Origin: Halomonas getboli
GTDB taxonomy: Bacteria; Pseudomonadota; Gammaproteobacteria; Pseudomonadales; Halomonadaceae
Direction: 5' to 3'
Length of the DNA: 64,000 bases
Assembly (NCBI RefSeq): GCF_023094245.1
Contig: NZ_JALMEW010000001.1
Span: 561,086-625,085 of the forward strand
Shown: piece by piece, positions 19,383 to 27,604 of the stretch
Position numbering within the stretch: the first letter of the stretch is position 1
Layout: each line of letters starts with the position of its first letter
The notes under the pieces: model-generated
Databases searched by the model: none
What the model saw: the letters and a program-made list of their open reading frames with translations, nothing else
What the model was told of the DNA's origin: nothing
Made by a program: the position numbers and the translations under genes

Positions 19383-19763
19383 ATGTCATCACTGCTCAGC
19401 AACTACATGCAGAAAGAACAGCAGCTCAAGCAACTCCAGAGCGAACTCGAGCGCCTGGAAAATGATGAGCGGCTGAAGGCCGAGATCGAGTTCAAGACAA
19501 AACTCGAAGCGCTGATGAAAGAGTTCGACAAGAGCGCCAACGACGTCATCGAGCTGCTGAATCCGAAGCCCGGCAGCGCTGCTCCCAAGGCGGCCGCCTC
19601 CAGTGCTGGTGGCCGTCGCAAGCGCAAGCTGAAGATTTACAAGAACCCGCAGACCGGTGAAGTGGTCGAGACGCGCGGGGGCAACCACAAGACGCTGAAG
19701 GCCTGGAAGGAAGAGTTTGGCGCCGAGACCGTGGAATCCTGGCTGGTGCGCACCGAGGACTGA
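19383..19763 (+). CDS. MvaT-family xenogeneic silencer / nucleoid protein
   Basis: 126 aa. The N-terminal coiled coil (residues about 5-60, KEQQLKQLQSELERLENDERL) is for dimer/oligomer formation. A basic linker (GGRRKRKLK) leads to the C-terminal DNA-binding module YKNPQTGEVVETRGGNHKTLKAWK ending in ESWLV, the hallmark of Pseudomonas MvaT/MvaU, functional analogues of H-NS that silence AT-rich foreign DNA. The ATG at 19383 has AAGGA at 8-nt spacing. An upstream in-frame ATG would add 34 unrelated residues. The preceding ~150 nt are unusually AT-rich, which would suit autoregulation. Confidence 0.9.
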   Translation: MSSLLSNYMQKEQQLKQLQSELERLENDERLKAEIEFKTKLEALMKEFDKSANDVIELLNPKPGSAAPKAAASSAGGRRKRKLKIYKNPQTGEVVETRGGNHKTLKAWKEEFGAETVESWLVRTED

Positions 19764-19849
19764 TCTCGGCTCTCTCGGCAGCCCTCGACTCGGACCCGGG
19801 TCCAGGGTGTCTGAACGGCGCCGACGGCATCTGTATTCGCTCGGCTGAT

Positions 19850-19877
19850 GAACGCCGCTCCTGCTGGAGCGGCGTTT
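19850..19877. terminator. Terminator between mvaT-like and araC-like genes
   Basis: AACGCCGCTCC, a TGCT loop, then GGAGCGGCGTTTCTG: an 11-bp stem with a short T tract, placed between convergent genes. Confidence 0.75.
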
Positions 19878-19886
19878 CTGTTGCGA

Positions 19887-20681
19887 TCATGATAGTGGCA
19901 GGTGAAGTTCCAGGCGGTCATGGTTCTGAAGCAGCAGGGGAGGTGCACCGCTGAGCGCTTCGCCATGCCCGGAGACGCCACGACACGCCATGTAAAGCAC
20001 CGCGGCGTCCAGCTGGCTGACATGTTCCAGAATGACGCAGGCGTGGCGCTCGGCGGGCATGTCGAGCAGCCTGAAGGCCGGCGGGAGCGCCAGGGTGGTG
20101 CTGCCGGCCTTCAATTGCATGCCCAGATCGAGGCGTGGCAAGGCGCCTTCCAGCGGCCGATCGTGAACGATGGCCAGGGGCGTGGCCTTTTCCAGGCGAG
20201 CGGGCAGTGCCTCGGCGCCAGGGGTCCGGCGGAGCCAGTCGCGGAGGTCGTCGCGAATGCGGGAAGGGCGGTAAAGACGCGTCAGAACCGCCTTGCGAGG
20301 CGGCAGCTCCCGAATCTGATAAGAGAAATCGGCCACCTCATTCAACTGGCGCTTGAGCGTGGTGCGCAGCGACTGTCGGTAGCGTCGCGGGGGTTGCCCG
20401 TAGTGGCGCTGGAAGGCGCGCGAAAAGGCAGAATGATTCTGATATCCGCAGCTTCCGGCGATCTGGTTGATATTGCTCGAGGTATGAATCAGCAGCCGTG
20501 CCGCTTTCTCGAGGCGCAGCCGGTCGCGATAGGCGCCCGGCGATAGTCCGAAATAATTCCGGAAACGGCGTCTTATCTGGGACGATGAATAGCCCATCTT
20601 CCGAGCCAGTGCATCGATTCCCTCCTGACTGCCCATGGTGTCCTGCAGCCAAATTTCCGCGCGCATCATGTCCTGGCACAT
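19887..20681 (-). CDS. AraC-family regulator with C-terminal GyrI-like domain
   Basis: 264 aa. Two helix-turn-helix motifs occupy residues 15-115 (GIDALARKMGYSSSQIRRRFRNY and INQIAGSCGYQNHSAFSRAFQRHYG), the AraC/XylS DNA-binding domain at the N-terminus as in Rob. The rest resembles the GyrI/SOUL effector-binding fold (FSYQIRELPPRKAVLTRLYR; then AERHACVILEHVSQL). Such proteins respond to small lipophilic or toxic ligands. The target is unknown. ATG at 20681 preceded by a purine-rich GGGGGGAAGG. A divergent small gene lies ~330 nt away. Confidence 0.85.
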   Translation of the reverse strand: MCQDMMRAEIWLQDTMGSQEGIDALARKMGYSSSQIRRRFRNYFGLSPGAYRDRLRLEKAARLLIHTSSNINQIAGSCGYQNHSAFSRAFQRHYGQPPRRYRQSLRTTLKRQLNEVADFSYQIRELPPRKAVLTRLYRPSRIRDDLRDWLRRTPGAEALPARLEKATPLAIVHDRPLEGALPRLDLGMQLKAGSTTLALPPAFRLLDMPAERHACVILEHVSQLDAAVLYMACRGVSGHGEALSGAPPLLLQNHDRLELHLPLS

Positions 20682-21014
20682 GGCCTTCCCCCCGTACTGC
20701 GTTGTTCCCTGTGCCTTGCTTGATGCCGATGTGGCGTCTCGTTGCCGACGGCGAGCAGATCTTTTGCCGGAACGTCTAACGTGTGGCGGTTGGTGTCGTT
20801 TTAAGGGGCCACGTGGTTTGTTTTATGCCGCCTAATGGGGGGCGAAGGCAAATTTGCCTTGGGGTATTGATCGTTTCGGCACATTATGGCGACGAAAGCC
20901 CCGGGAGAGGTGCTTGCGCGTGAGCAGATGGGTATACTTTCGTGGGCACTCCGCCCGGTCATGGCCAGCGCCTATTTCCTTCCTCGGCCAGGGCCTGGAA
21001 TCGATTGGTCAAGA
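20682..21014. other. Intergenic region between araC-like gene and small hypothetical gene
   Basis: 333 nt without a supported gene. It holds a perfect 16-bp palindrome at 20845-20860 (listed separately) and a TATACT near 20932. An in-frame extension of the downstream gene covers 20886-21014 but lacks a ribosome-binding site and reads as non-native protein. Confidence 0.5.
20845..20860. promoter_or_regulatory. Perfect 16-bp palindrome, candidate operator
   Basis: AAGGCAAATTTGCCTT is completely symmetrical, with an AT-rich centre typical of dimeric repressor sites. It lies in the divergent region between the AraC-like regulator and the small hypothetical gene. The binding protein is unknown. 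Confidence 0.45.
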
Positions 21015-21320
21015 ATGAAACAGCACAATTCTCGAAAGCCCATGGATGAGCGCGAAAAGCTGCGCAGGTTCCGTGAACTCGACGATGCCTTTGCGGCAGC
21101 CTTGCGCGAACTCGACAGTCCCGATACGGCACCGGATATTCCTACGGGGCCTCCCGTTCGCTCTCTCGAGGAGCAGGAAACGGATCGGGTCGACAGCGAA
21201 GAAAGCCGTCAGCGCGCCTTCGAACGCCGTCTCCGGGATCTGATGCACGACTATGCCCTGCCGGAAGCCAGCGTCAGCGACCTTCTCCAGACGCTGCAGG
21301 CACTCGGGCGTCTCGCCTGA
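21015..21320 (+). CDS. Small hypothetical protein
   Basis: About 101 aa beginning MKQHNSRKPMDEREKLRRF. Charged, mostly helical, with no TM segment or signal. A conserved-looking C-terminal stretch reads AFERRLRDLMHDYALPEASVSDLLQTLQALGRLA. The start is uncertain: ATGs at 20886, 21015 and 21042 are all in frame and none has a strong ribosome-binding site. 21015 is chosen because the region before it looks non-coding. Convergent with the Tus-like gene. Function unknown. Confidence 0.5.
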   Translation: MKQHNSRKPMDEREKLRRFRELDDAFAAALRELDSPDTAPDIPTGPPVRSLEEQETDRVDSEESRQRAFERRLRDLMHDYALPEASVSDLLQTLQALGRLA

Positions 21321-21362
21321 GTGCCTCGCTTGAGGCGCCTGACCCAGGAACAGGCGCGGCCG

Positions 21363-22235
21363 TCAGCGGCGATAGCGATAGACCCTGATACTCGGGAGCA
21401 GCGGCTCCTGCTCCAGCCGCTCGTCGCGGCGGCGTGCGCGTGTGCGCGTCTGTGGCGGGTGGGCGGGGGGCAGGTTGTGATCCGGCAGGCGGCCGTCGTC
21501 GCTCGGCACGAACAGCGGCAGCGCCACGTTCATGGCCTGGCGGCGGTGGCCGTCCTCCAGCGGTTCGCGAAAGAACAGGTTGGCCCGCATCAGCGGCGCC
21601 TGGGCCTGGACCTGGGCCAGCGGCTCGCCGTCCGGAAGGCCGGCCAGCTGCCGTAGCTGAATGCGCACATGGGGCGCGTCGGTATCGAGGGCCAGCAGTT
21701 TCTGTTCGGCCTCGCGCACGCTCAGCCGCTTGATCGAACGCCCGCTCGCATACCAGGCGAGGCGCACCCGCGCCACCGGCGCCGCGGCCAGCGGAACGGC
21801 TCGCCAGCTCTGCTTGAGATGCAGCCTCGCCAGGCCGCTGCCGCGCAGGTGGGTATGCAGCTCGGGATGGCGAAAGGGCAGTACCGCCTTGATCTCGGGC
21901 AGCAGCGACGGCTGCTCTTGCCGAATCTGGCCCAGCAGGCGGGAAAAGGCCTGCTTGGCCGCGTTGACCTGATGCACGCGTTCCATCACCGCCGGTGAGG
22001 CGGCGACCAGGCCCACATGGCTGCGCGTGCTGCGTCCGTCCTGGCCGTCCTGATACCAGAAGTCCAGCAGTGCCTCCTGCAGCCAGTCGGCATCGGCCGT
22101 CTCGCGGCCGAAGGCCCAGGTCCGGCTGCCTTCGCGACGGCAGTCGGCGACCAAGGCCTGGCTGGCGTCGACCACGGCATCGAAGGCCGCCTCGAGGCGG
22201 GCCAGCAGCTGGTACTCGGGAGCCGCAGCGCCCAT
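21363..22235 (-). CDS. tus: Tus-like DNA replication terminus site-binding protein
   Basis: 290 aa. Several blocks align by eye with E. coli Tus: LLARLEAAFDAV with Tus VDRLNTTFRQM; MERVHQVNAAKQAFSRLL with HIQHINKLKTTFEHI; RVRLAWYASGRSIKRLSVREAEQKL with [23 protein letters not shown]; and the C-terminus LLPSIRVYRYRR with LIIPRLHLYVAD. Tus bound at Ter sites arrests replication forks in one direction. It is the last gene of pilD-coaE-yacG-tus, 4 nt after the yacG stop. The assignment rests on family resemblance. A GTTGTAACT core, similar to E. coli Ter, occurs at 49415. Confidence 0.75.
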   Translation of the reverse strand: MGAAAPEYQLLARLEAAFDAVVDASQALVADCRREGSRTWAFGRETADADWLQEALLDFWYQDGQDGRSTRSHVGLVAASPAVMERVHQVNAAKQAFSRLLGQIRQEQPSLLPEIKAVLPFRHPELHTHLRGSGLARLHLKQSWRAVPLAAAPVARVRLAWYASGRSIKRLSVREAEQKLLALDTDAPHVRIQLRQLAGLPDGEPLAQVQAQAPLMRANLFFREPLEDGHRRQAMNVALPLFVPSDDGRLPDHNLPPAHPPQTRTRARRRDERLEQEPLLPSIRVYRYRR

Positions 22236-22239
22236 GGGC

Positions 22240-22470
22240 TCAGACGCCGCCGTCGCGGTCGGCGCGGGCCAGCAGAGCGTCGATATCGGTCTCGTCCATG
22301 GCCGGCTCGCCGGCGATGCGATGGGATTCGTCGGCCCAGGCGCCCAGGTCGAGCAGGCGGCAGCGCTTGCTGCAGAAGGGACGGTAGGGGTTGTCCTCGC
22401 TCCAGGCCACCTTGGTGCGGCACTGGGGGCAGGCGACCTCGAGGGGGCGCTGGGACTCGGCTTGGCTCAT
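22240..22470 (-). CDS. yacG: DNA gyrase inhibitor / zinc protein YacG
   Basis: 76-aa zinc-ribbon protein. Cysteines in [10 protein letters not shown] and FCSKRC form a C4 zinc site, followed by [14 protein letters not shown] and an acidic C-terminus, all diagnostic of YacG. E. coli YacG binds GyrB and inhibits gyrase. It follows coaE, as in many gammaproteobacteria, and precedes the Tus-like gene by 4 nt. Start ATG at 22470. Confidence 0.95.
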   Translation of the reverse strand: MSQAESQRPLEVACPQCRTKVAWSEDNPYRPFCSKRCRLLDLGAWADESHRIAGEPAMDETDIDALLARADRDGGV

Positions 22471-22514
22471 GGGGTCTCTCTCGGAACGTCGAAGGCAGGG
22501 AAAAGCATGACGAA

Positions 22515-23144
22515 TCAGCGCGTCGGGGGCAATCCGGCAAGCACGCGATAGCGCCGGTCCAGCTCGGCGACCCGCGCGGCCAGGCCGGCCTCGTCGGTGG
22601 CATTGTCGAGCACGTCGTCGGCGCGGTCCAGGCGCGTCTGGCGCGGCATCTGGGCGGCGACGATGGCACGGGCCTGGGCGTCGTCGACGTCGTCGCGGGC
22701 GGCGGTGCGCTCGACCTGCAGCGCCTCCGGCACGTCGATGACCAGCACCCGGTCGACCAGCGCGTCCTGGCCGGACTCGAACAGCAGCGGCGACACCAGC
22801 AGCGCATAGGGGGCCGGGCCGGCGCGGAAGTCGGCCAGTCGCTCGAGCAGGCGCTCGCGGATGCGCGGGTGGGTCTGGGCTTCCAGCCAGCGCCGCTCGC
22901 CCTCGTCGGCGAACACGATCTCGCGCAGCGCGCGGCGATCCAGCCGGCCGTCGGCCTGCAGCACGCGCCCGCCGAAACGCTCGGCGATGGCGGCCAGGAC
23001 CGGCTCGCCGGGCTCGACCACCTCGCGGGCCACGTCGTCGGCATCCACCCAGGGAATGTCGTGGGCGGCGAAGGCGCGGGCCACGGTGGACTTGCCGGAG
23101 GCAATGCCGCCGGTCACGCCGATGATCAGGGTCGTGTCGCTCAT
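22515..23144 (-). CDS. coaE: Dephospho-CoA kinase
   Basis: 209-aa P-loop kinase that catalyses the last step of coenzyme A synthesis (3'-phosphorylation of dephospho-CoA). Walker A is [17 protein letters not shown] (residues 9-25). Further blocks are [12 protein letters not shown] and the substrate/lid region [26 protein letters not shown] is the usual RxxxADxVIxN-type signature. It sits between pilD and yacG, the conserved pilD-coaE-yacG order. Confidence 0.97.
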   Translation of the reverse strand: MSDTTLIIGVTGGIASGKSTVARAFAAHDIPWVDADDVAREVVEPGEPVLAAIAERFGGRVLQADGRLDRRALREIVFADEGERRWLEAQTHPRIRERLLERLADFRAGPAPYALLVSPLLFESGQDALVDRVLVIDVPEALQVERTAARDDVDDAQARAIVAAQMPRQTRLDRADDVLDNATDEAGLAARVAELDRRYRVLAGLPPTR

Positions 23145-23159
23145 CTCTCTCGTCTCCCG

Positions 23160-24011
23160 TCACATCACCAGGGCCAGGTAGCGCGCCATCAGCGGCTCGC
23201 CGACCAGCAGCGCGATCCAGCCGGCGGCGGCCAGCCAGGGGCCGAAGGGCATCGGGGCGCCGCGCAGGCGGGGCACGGCCAGCTGGATGATCACGCCGAC
23301 GATGGCGCCGGCGCCGGCGGCGATGATCAGTACCAGCGGCAGATAGACCCAGCCCAGCCAGGCACCCAGGGCGGCGAACAGCTTGAAGTCGCCGTAGCCC
23401 ATGCCTTCCTTGCCGGTCACCAGCTTGAACAGCCAGTAGAAGCCCCACAGCGAGAGGTAGCCGGCCATGGCGCCGATCACCGCCCCCGGCAGCTGCAGCG
23501 GCTGGAACAGCAGCTGGTAGAGCAGGCCGGCCCACAGCAGCGGCAGCGTCAGTACATCCGGCAGCAGCTGGGTGCGCAGATCGATCGCCGCCATCGCCAG
23601 CAGGCTCAGGCAGGCGCCGAGGATGAACAGCCCCTCCAGGGTGGGGCCAAACAGCGCCGTCACCGCCAGCGTCAGCAGGGCGCCGGCCAGCTCCACCAGC
23701 GGATACTGGGGGCTGATGCGGGTGTCGCAGTACGCGCAGCGTCCGCGACGCTTCAGCCAGCCGATCAGTGGCAGGTTGTCATGCCAGGCGATCGGCGCCT
23801 CGCAGCGCGGGCACATCGAGCGCGGGGTGGCCAGGTTGAAGGTCGGCGTGTCCTCGGCCTCGAGCTCCAGCGCCTCGCGGGCCTCGGCGCGCCACTCGCG
23901 CATCAGCATCACCGGCAGGCGCGCGATGACCACGTTGAGGAAGCTACCGAGGCACAGGCCGACGATCGCGGCCAGCGGCCAGAGCAGGCTAGGGGGAAGA
24001 TCGACAGGCAA
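23160..24011 (-). CDS. pilD: Type IV prepilin peptidase / N-methyltransferase
   Basis: 283-aa polytopic inner-membrane aspartyl protease that cleaves and N-methylates prepilins. The zinc-binding cytoplasmic loop has two CxxC pairs (MCPRCEAP and RCAYC). Catalytic aspartates lie in [12 protein letters not shown] and [12 protein letters not shown]. About eight TM segments. The start is assigned to TTG at 24011 ([13 protein letters not shown]) because AAGGAG sits six bases upstream; a longer frame has no such signal. It is separated by ~22 kb from pilC-pilB and the pilin it should process. Confidence 0.95.
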   Translation of the reverse strand: MPVDLPPSLLWPLAAIVGLCLGSFLNVVIARLPVMLMREWRAEAREALELEAEDTPTFNLATPRSMCPRCEAPIAWHDNLPLIGWLKRRGRCAYCDTRISPQYPLVELAGALLTLAVTALFGPTLEGLFILGACLSLLAMAAIDLRTQLLPDVLTLPLLWAGLLYQLLFQPLQLPGAVIGAMAGYLSLWGFYWLFKLVTGKEGMGYGDFKLFAALGAWLGWVYLPLVLIIAAGAGAIVGVIIQLAVPRLRGAPMPFGPWLAAAGWIALLVGEPLMARYLALVM

Positions 24012-24261
24012 GAGACGCTCCTTGTAGGCAGGTAAAGAGGGGCAAATAACGAGTGAAGAGTGCCACGTCGAGAGCGGCAAGAGGATATGGCGCCATTCTA
24101 CGGAGTGGGCGTCGGCTTGTCCGCGCTGATCTGTGCTCCGGGGACAGGTCTCCGGGTCCATGCTCCGGGTCTATGCTCCAGGTAGGCGATATCGGGCCGG
24201 GCTGTCGTCGTCGCCGGCTTTGGTCTAGAATCGCCTCCCTTCATCCGTCAGGAAGGCGAAC

Positions 24262-25275
24262 ATGACCCAGACGCTCGGACCGGTGATGCTGGACCTGGAA
24301 GGCACGACGCTGCGCGACGAGGAGCGCGAGCTGCTGGCTCGCCCGGCGGTCGGCGGCGTGATCCTGTTCGGCCGCAACGTCGAGGATGCCGTTCAGGTAC
24401 GCGCGCTGTGCCGTTCGATCCGCCAGGTGCGCCCCGACCTGCTGCTGGCCATCGATCAGGAAGGCGGGCGCGTGCAGCGCCTGCGCCAAGGCGTGACCCG
24501 ACTGCCGCCCATGGGCCGGCTCGGTCGTGAATACCAGGCTGCGCCCGAGGTGGCCCGCCGCCTGTGCCAGGATGCCGGCTGGCTGCTCGGCATGGAGATG
24601 GCGGCCTGCGGGCTGGATCTCAGCTTCGCGCCGGTGCTCGATGTCGATGACGGCCACTCCACGGTGATCGGCGATCGCAGCTTCGGCGACGATCCCGAGA
24701 CGGTGAGCCGCCTGGCCGGCAGCTTCGTCGAGGGGCTGCACGAGGCCGGCATGGCCGCGGTGGGCAAGCACTTCCCCGGCCACGGCGGGGTCGCGGCGGA
24801 TTCCCACCACGAGCTGCCGGTGGACGAGCGCGCCTTCGAGGCGTTGCGCGAGCGCGACCTGGTGCCCTTCGCGTCGCTGGCCTCACGGCTCGGCGGCGTG
24901 ATGCCCGCCCACGTGGTGTACTCGGCCTTCGACCATCGGCCCGCCGGCTTCTCACCACTGTGGCTGGGGATGCTGCGCGAGTCGCTGGGCTTCAAGGGCA
25001 CCATCTTCTCCGACGATCTGAGCATGGCCGGGGCGCGCAGCGCCGGCGCGCCCGCCGAGCGGGCCCGCCAGGCGCTGGAGGCCGGCTGCGACATGCTGCT
25101 GGTGTGCAATGACCGCGCCGCGGCCCTCGAGGTCGTCGAGGCCTGCGACGGTCGCACCACCAAGCGGGCGGCCAAGCTGCGCTACGGCCGGGCGCGCCCC
25201 GACCTCGATGCGCTCGGTGCGCTGTCGCGCTGGCGTCGCGTGCATGCCCATCTCGAGGCCATGGCCGCCGACTGA
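24262..25275 (+). CDS. nagZ: Beta-N-acetylhexosaminidase NagZ
   Basis: 337-aa cytoplasmic glycoside hydrolase family 3 enzyme that removes GlcNAc from 1,6-anhydro-muropeptides during peptidoglycan recycling. Key motifs are LLAIDQEGGRVQRL, the catalytic loop KHFPGHGGVAADSHHELP with the His/Asp dyad, and IFSDDLSMAGA with the nucleophilic Asp. RBS GGAAGG. hpt follows after 48 nt, the same pairing as in Pseudomonas. Confidence 0.97.
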   Translation: MTQTLGPVMLDLEGTTLRDEERELLARPAVGGVILFGRNVEDAVQVRALCRSIRQVRPDLLLAIDQEGGRVQRLRQGVTRLPPMGRLGREYQAAPEVARRLCQDAGWLLGMEMAACGLDLSFAPVLDVDDGHSTVIGDRSFGDDPETVSRLAGSFVEGLHEAGMAAVGKHFPGHGGVAADSHHELPVDERAFEALRERDLVPFASLASRLGGVMPAHVVYSAFDHRPAGFSPLWLGMLRESLGFKGTIFSDDLSMAGARSAGAPAERARQALEAGCDMLLVCNDRAAALEVVEACDGRTTKRAAKLRYGRARPDLDALGALSRWRRVHAHLEAMAAD

Positions 25276-25323
25276 CGTTTCCCTGACTGTCGAACCCCTG
25301 AACTTCGAACCAACGAGCTTCCG

Positions 25324-25902
25324 ATGTCCAAACTCGATGCCAATGCCCTCCCGTCCCTCTCGGACATGCGCGAGGTCATGGATTCCGCCGATTGCCTGAT
25401 CAGCCAGGAAGAGGTCGAGCGTGCCCTGGATCGCATGGCCGACCAGATCGCCGCCGACCTGGGCGACAAGCTGCCGGTGTTCTACTGCGTCATGAACGGC
25501 GGCCTGATCACCACCGGCCACCTGCTGACCCGCCTCGGCTTCCCGCTCGAGGTCGACTATCTGCATGCCACCCGCTACCGCGGCGGCACTCGCGGCGGCG
25601 AGCTGTTCTGGCGCGTCTCGCCGGAGGTGCCGATGGCCGGCCGTCACGTGGTCATCGTCGACGACATCCTCGATGAAGGCTCCACGCTGGCCGCCATCCT
25701 CGACTACTGCCGCGAGGCCGGTGCCGCCAGCATCTCCACCGCGGTGCTGGTCGACAAGCGCCACGACCGCAAGGCGATGCCGGACCTCAAGGCCGACTAC
25801 TGCAGCCTCGAGGTCGAGGACCGCTACGTGTTCGGCTTCGGCATGGACTACAAGGGCTACTGGCGCAACGCGCCGGGCATCTTCGCGCCCAAGGGCATGT
25901 AA
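25324..25902 (+). CDS. hpt: Hypoxanthine/guanine phosphoribosyltransferase
   Basis: 192-aa type I phosphoribosyltransferase of purine salvage. The PRPP-binding loop is HVVIVDDILDEGSTLAAIL. The N-terminal substrate region has YCVMNGGLITTGHLL and the flexible loop ATRYRGGTRGGELFW. The C-terminus GFGMDYKGYWRNAPGIFAPKG closes the purine site. Downstream of nagZ, terminated by a long hairpin. Confidence 0.93.
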   Translation: MSKLDANALPSLSDMREVMDSADCLISQEEVERALDRMADQIAADLGDKLPVFYCVMNGGLITTGHLLTRLGFPLEVDYLHATRYRGGTRGGELFWRVSPEVPMAGRHVVIVDDILDEGSTLAAILDYCREAGAASISTAVLVDKRHDRKAMPDLKADYCSLEVEDRYVFGFGMDYKGYWRNAPGIFAPKGM

Positions 25903-25929
25903 GTTGCCCTAGCCGTTGGCCGGCCGCTG

Positions 25930-25968
25930 ACACAGCCCCCGCGAGGTCATGCCTCGCGGGGGCTGTGT
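25930..25968. terminator. Bidirectional terminator after hpt
   Basis: A ~17-bp perfect stem around a TCATG loop (arms contain CAGCCCCCGCGAGG and CCTCGCGGGGGCTG) between convergent genes. Confidence 0.8.
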
Positions 25969-25985
25969 CGTGATGGGGAGCCGCT

Positions 25986-26327
25986 TCAGTGACAGCTCCA
26001 GGGTTCCTGGCGGGCGTTGTCCTTGACGTTCTGGTCGACGAACCGATAGTGGCTCTCCTTGACGCGCGTCCACCAGCCGCGATGGATGGCGACGGCGTGG
26101 CGATCGAGGATGGTCTCGATCTGGTCGATGCACAGCCGGGTGGCATCGTAGGCGACGCGCAGCCGGCGCTTGTCCGCGTGATAGGTCACGGACTCGAGCC
26201 CGAACAGCGTATCGATCTCGTCGATGGCCGCGGCCAGGGTGTCGTCGTCGCAAGGGGCCAGCTTGAGCTGGCGAGTCACCAGGTTGGCGTCTTCTACCCC
26301 GAGGCGCCGTGCGGGTTTGAGGGACAT
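25986..26327 (-). CDS. Small protein with HMA-like fold, no CxxC
   Basis: 113 aa. The alternating pattern LKLAPCDDDTLAAAIDEIDTLFGLESVTYHADKRRLRVAYDATRLCIDQIETIL is suggestive of the beta-alpha-beta-beta-alpha-beta heavy-metal-associated fold, but the metal-binding CxxC is missing. The C-terminus is His/Trp/Cys-containing (HRGWWTRVKESHYRFVDQN...WSCH). The start is placed at MSLKPARRL with AGGAG 11 nt upstream; 28 upstream in-frame codons look untranslated. It may relate to the neighbouring metal-type genes, but a separate hairpin divides them. Function unknown. Confidence 0.65.
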   Translation of the reverse strand: MSLKPARRLGVEDANLVTRQLKLAPCDDDTLAAAIDEIDTLFGLESVTYHADKRRLRVAYDATRLCIDQIETILDRHAVAIHRGWWTRVKESHYRFVDQNVKDNARQEPWSCH

Positions 26328-26480
26328 GGCAACACAGTCTCCTGATGGCGAGAGAACAGGCTCCGGATCGCCCCGCGGGTATCGAATGCCCGGAGCCATC
26401 GTGTGAGGCAAAGCTTATCGCCCTTGTGCCGCCCAAGGGTCAAGCGGGCAGCGGGGGCGTCGTCAGGAGGGAAGCAGAAG

Positions 26481-26507
26481 GCCCGGCGCCCGAGGAAGGC
26501 GCCGGGC
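26481..26507 (-). terminator. Terminator of the metal-related operon
   Basis: GCCCGGCGCC and GGCGCCGGGC arms (10 bp) around a 7-nt loop directly after the DUF411 gene. On the minus strand it is followed by TTCTGCTTCCC, a weak T tract. Confidence 0.55.
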
Positions 26508-26513
26508 GGGGTG

Positions 26514-26954
26514 TCACAGGGTCATGAACGGCGAGGCCTGCTGGTCACGGAACTGATAGACCTCGTAGGGCGCGTTCTGCGGCCCCGGCATGCCCGGGGT
26601 GCCGCTCGGCATGCCGGCCAGGCCGATGCCGTCGGTGTCGGGCCGCTGCTCGAACAGCGCCTCCACGGCGGCCATCGGCACGTGGCCCTCGATCACGTAG
26701 TCGCCGATCGCGACGGTATGGCACGAGCCCTGGCCGTAGGGGACGCCGGCATCCTGCTTGATCTCGGCGAGCGGTTGGTCGTCGACCACGGTGACGTCGA
26801 TGCCCAGGCGCTCGAGGTGACGGGCATAGTCGTCGCAGCAGCCGCACTGGGGATTCTTGTACAGGGTGGCGGTGTCCGGCAACGCCGCCTGGGCGGTGGT
26901 GGCACCCAGTGCCAGGCCGGCGGTCAGCAGCAGATGTGAAACGGTCGGTTTCAT
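26514..26954 (-). CDS. Periplasmic DUF411 metal-binding-type protein
   Basis: 146 aa with a clear signal peptide (MKPTVSHLLLTAGLALGATTAQA). The mature part is a thioredoxin-like DUF411 domain: YKNPQCGCCDDYARHL with CGCC, then YGQGSCHTVAIGDYVIEGHVP with a Cys-His pair. DUF411 proteins are found with copper or other metal resistance genes and probably bind or pass metal in the periplasm. Its ATG overlaps the stop of the upstream 47-codon gene (ATGA), so translation is coupled. Confidence 0.88.
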   Translation of the reverse strand: MKPTVSHLLLTAGLALGATTAQAALPDTATLYKNPQCGCCDDYARHLERLGIDVTVVDDQPLAEIKQDAGVPYGQGSCHTVAIGDYVIEGHVPMAAVEALFEQRPDTDGIGLAGMPSGTPGMPGPQNAPYEVYQFRDQQASPFMTL

Positions 26955-27094
26955 GAGCGGTCTCTTTTGTGGGACGTGAACAGGTACTTGATCAGGGCGG
27001 CGATGCCGAGCCCCAGTAACAGCAACACGGCCAGCGGCATCAGCCAGCCGAGGGCCCCCATGTGCCCCATGGTGGCGAAACAGTCGGTCAACAT
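26951..27094 (-). CDS. 47-residue single-pass membrane protein
   Basis: Short gene with a good ribosome-binding site (GGAGTGATCGC before ATG) and a 4-nt ATGA overlap with the following DUF411 gene. The protein begins MLTDCFATMGHMG, has one hydrophobic helix (about residues 14-37, including LAVLLLLGLGIAALI) and a basic tail KYLFTSHKRDRS, so the C-terminus is probably cytoplasmic. The Met/Cys/His-containing N-terminus could touch metal. Small hydrophobic proteins of this sort are common in copper-responsive operons. Role not established. Confidence 0.75.
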   Translation of the reverse strand: MLTDCFATMGHMGALGWLMPLAVLLLLGLGIAALIKYLFTSHKRDRS

Positions 27095-27168
27095 GCGATC
27101 ACTCCAGCGGCGCCGTCATGGCGACGGCGAATGTCGACGATGGAATAGCGGCGTGGGGTGGTGCGTTG

Positions 27169-27492
27169 TCAGGCCCGTGGCGGGCGGCGCGGAGGTTGGG
27201 GCACGTGGTCGCTCAAGTGAGTGACCACGTCGGCGGCCAGGGCGCGAGGGGCCATGACCGCGGGGGACAGCGAGGCGACCGGCGCGGCGCAGCCGGCGCC
27301 GCAGGCATCACCGGGATCCGGCAGGTCATCGAGTCCCATGGATGCCATCGACATCTGGGCGCAGTCGGCCTGGCAGGCATTGCCGGCCGCATGGCCGGGC
27401 AGGGAGGCCAGGGCGAACGCGATCACCAGCAGCAGTGCCAGAAGGCGCTGCCACGCGCGGTGGGATCGCGATGTCCAGGCCGATGTGCGCAT
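27169..27492 (-). CDS. Cys/Met-containing exported small protein (CopL-like?)
   Basis: 107 aa. A basic start and hydrophobic core (LLALLLVIAFALASLPGHAA) give a signal peptide. The mature part has four cysteines in NACQADCAQMSMASMG and DACGAGCAAP plus methionines, then a Pro/Arg-rich tail. This resembles small copper-responsive Cys-rich proteins such as CopL, but similarity is too low to be sure. First gene of the three-gene minus-strand group with the 47-aa and DUF411 proteins. Confidence 0.6.
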   Translation of the reverse strand: MRTSAWTSRSHRAWQRLLALLLVIAFALASLPGHAAGNACQADCAQMSMASMGLDDLPDPGDACGAGCAAPVASLSPAVMAPRALAADVVTHLSDHVPQPPRRPPRA

Positions 27493-27545
27493 GCGTCAGT
27501 CCCGAAGGGAGCCATCTCGAAAGGGTCAGGCGCATTGAAGCGCGA

Positions 27546-27579
27546 TCCGGCCCGCCAATGCAATCCTCGGCGGGCCGGA
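27546..27579. terminator. Hairpin downstream of acyl-CoA synthetase gene
   Basis: TCCGGCCCGCC and GGCGGGCCGGA arms (11 bp, perfect) around a 12-nt loop, ~26 nt beyond the stop codon of the minus-strand synthetase. Confidence 0.6.
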
Positions 27580-27604
27580 AGGGGGGCGAGCTTTTCGCTT
27601 TCTG

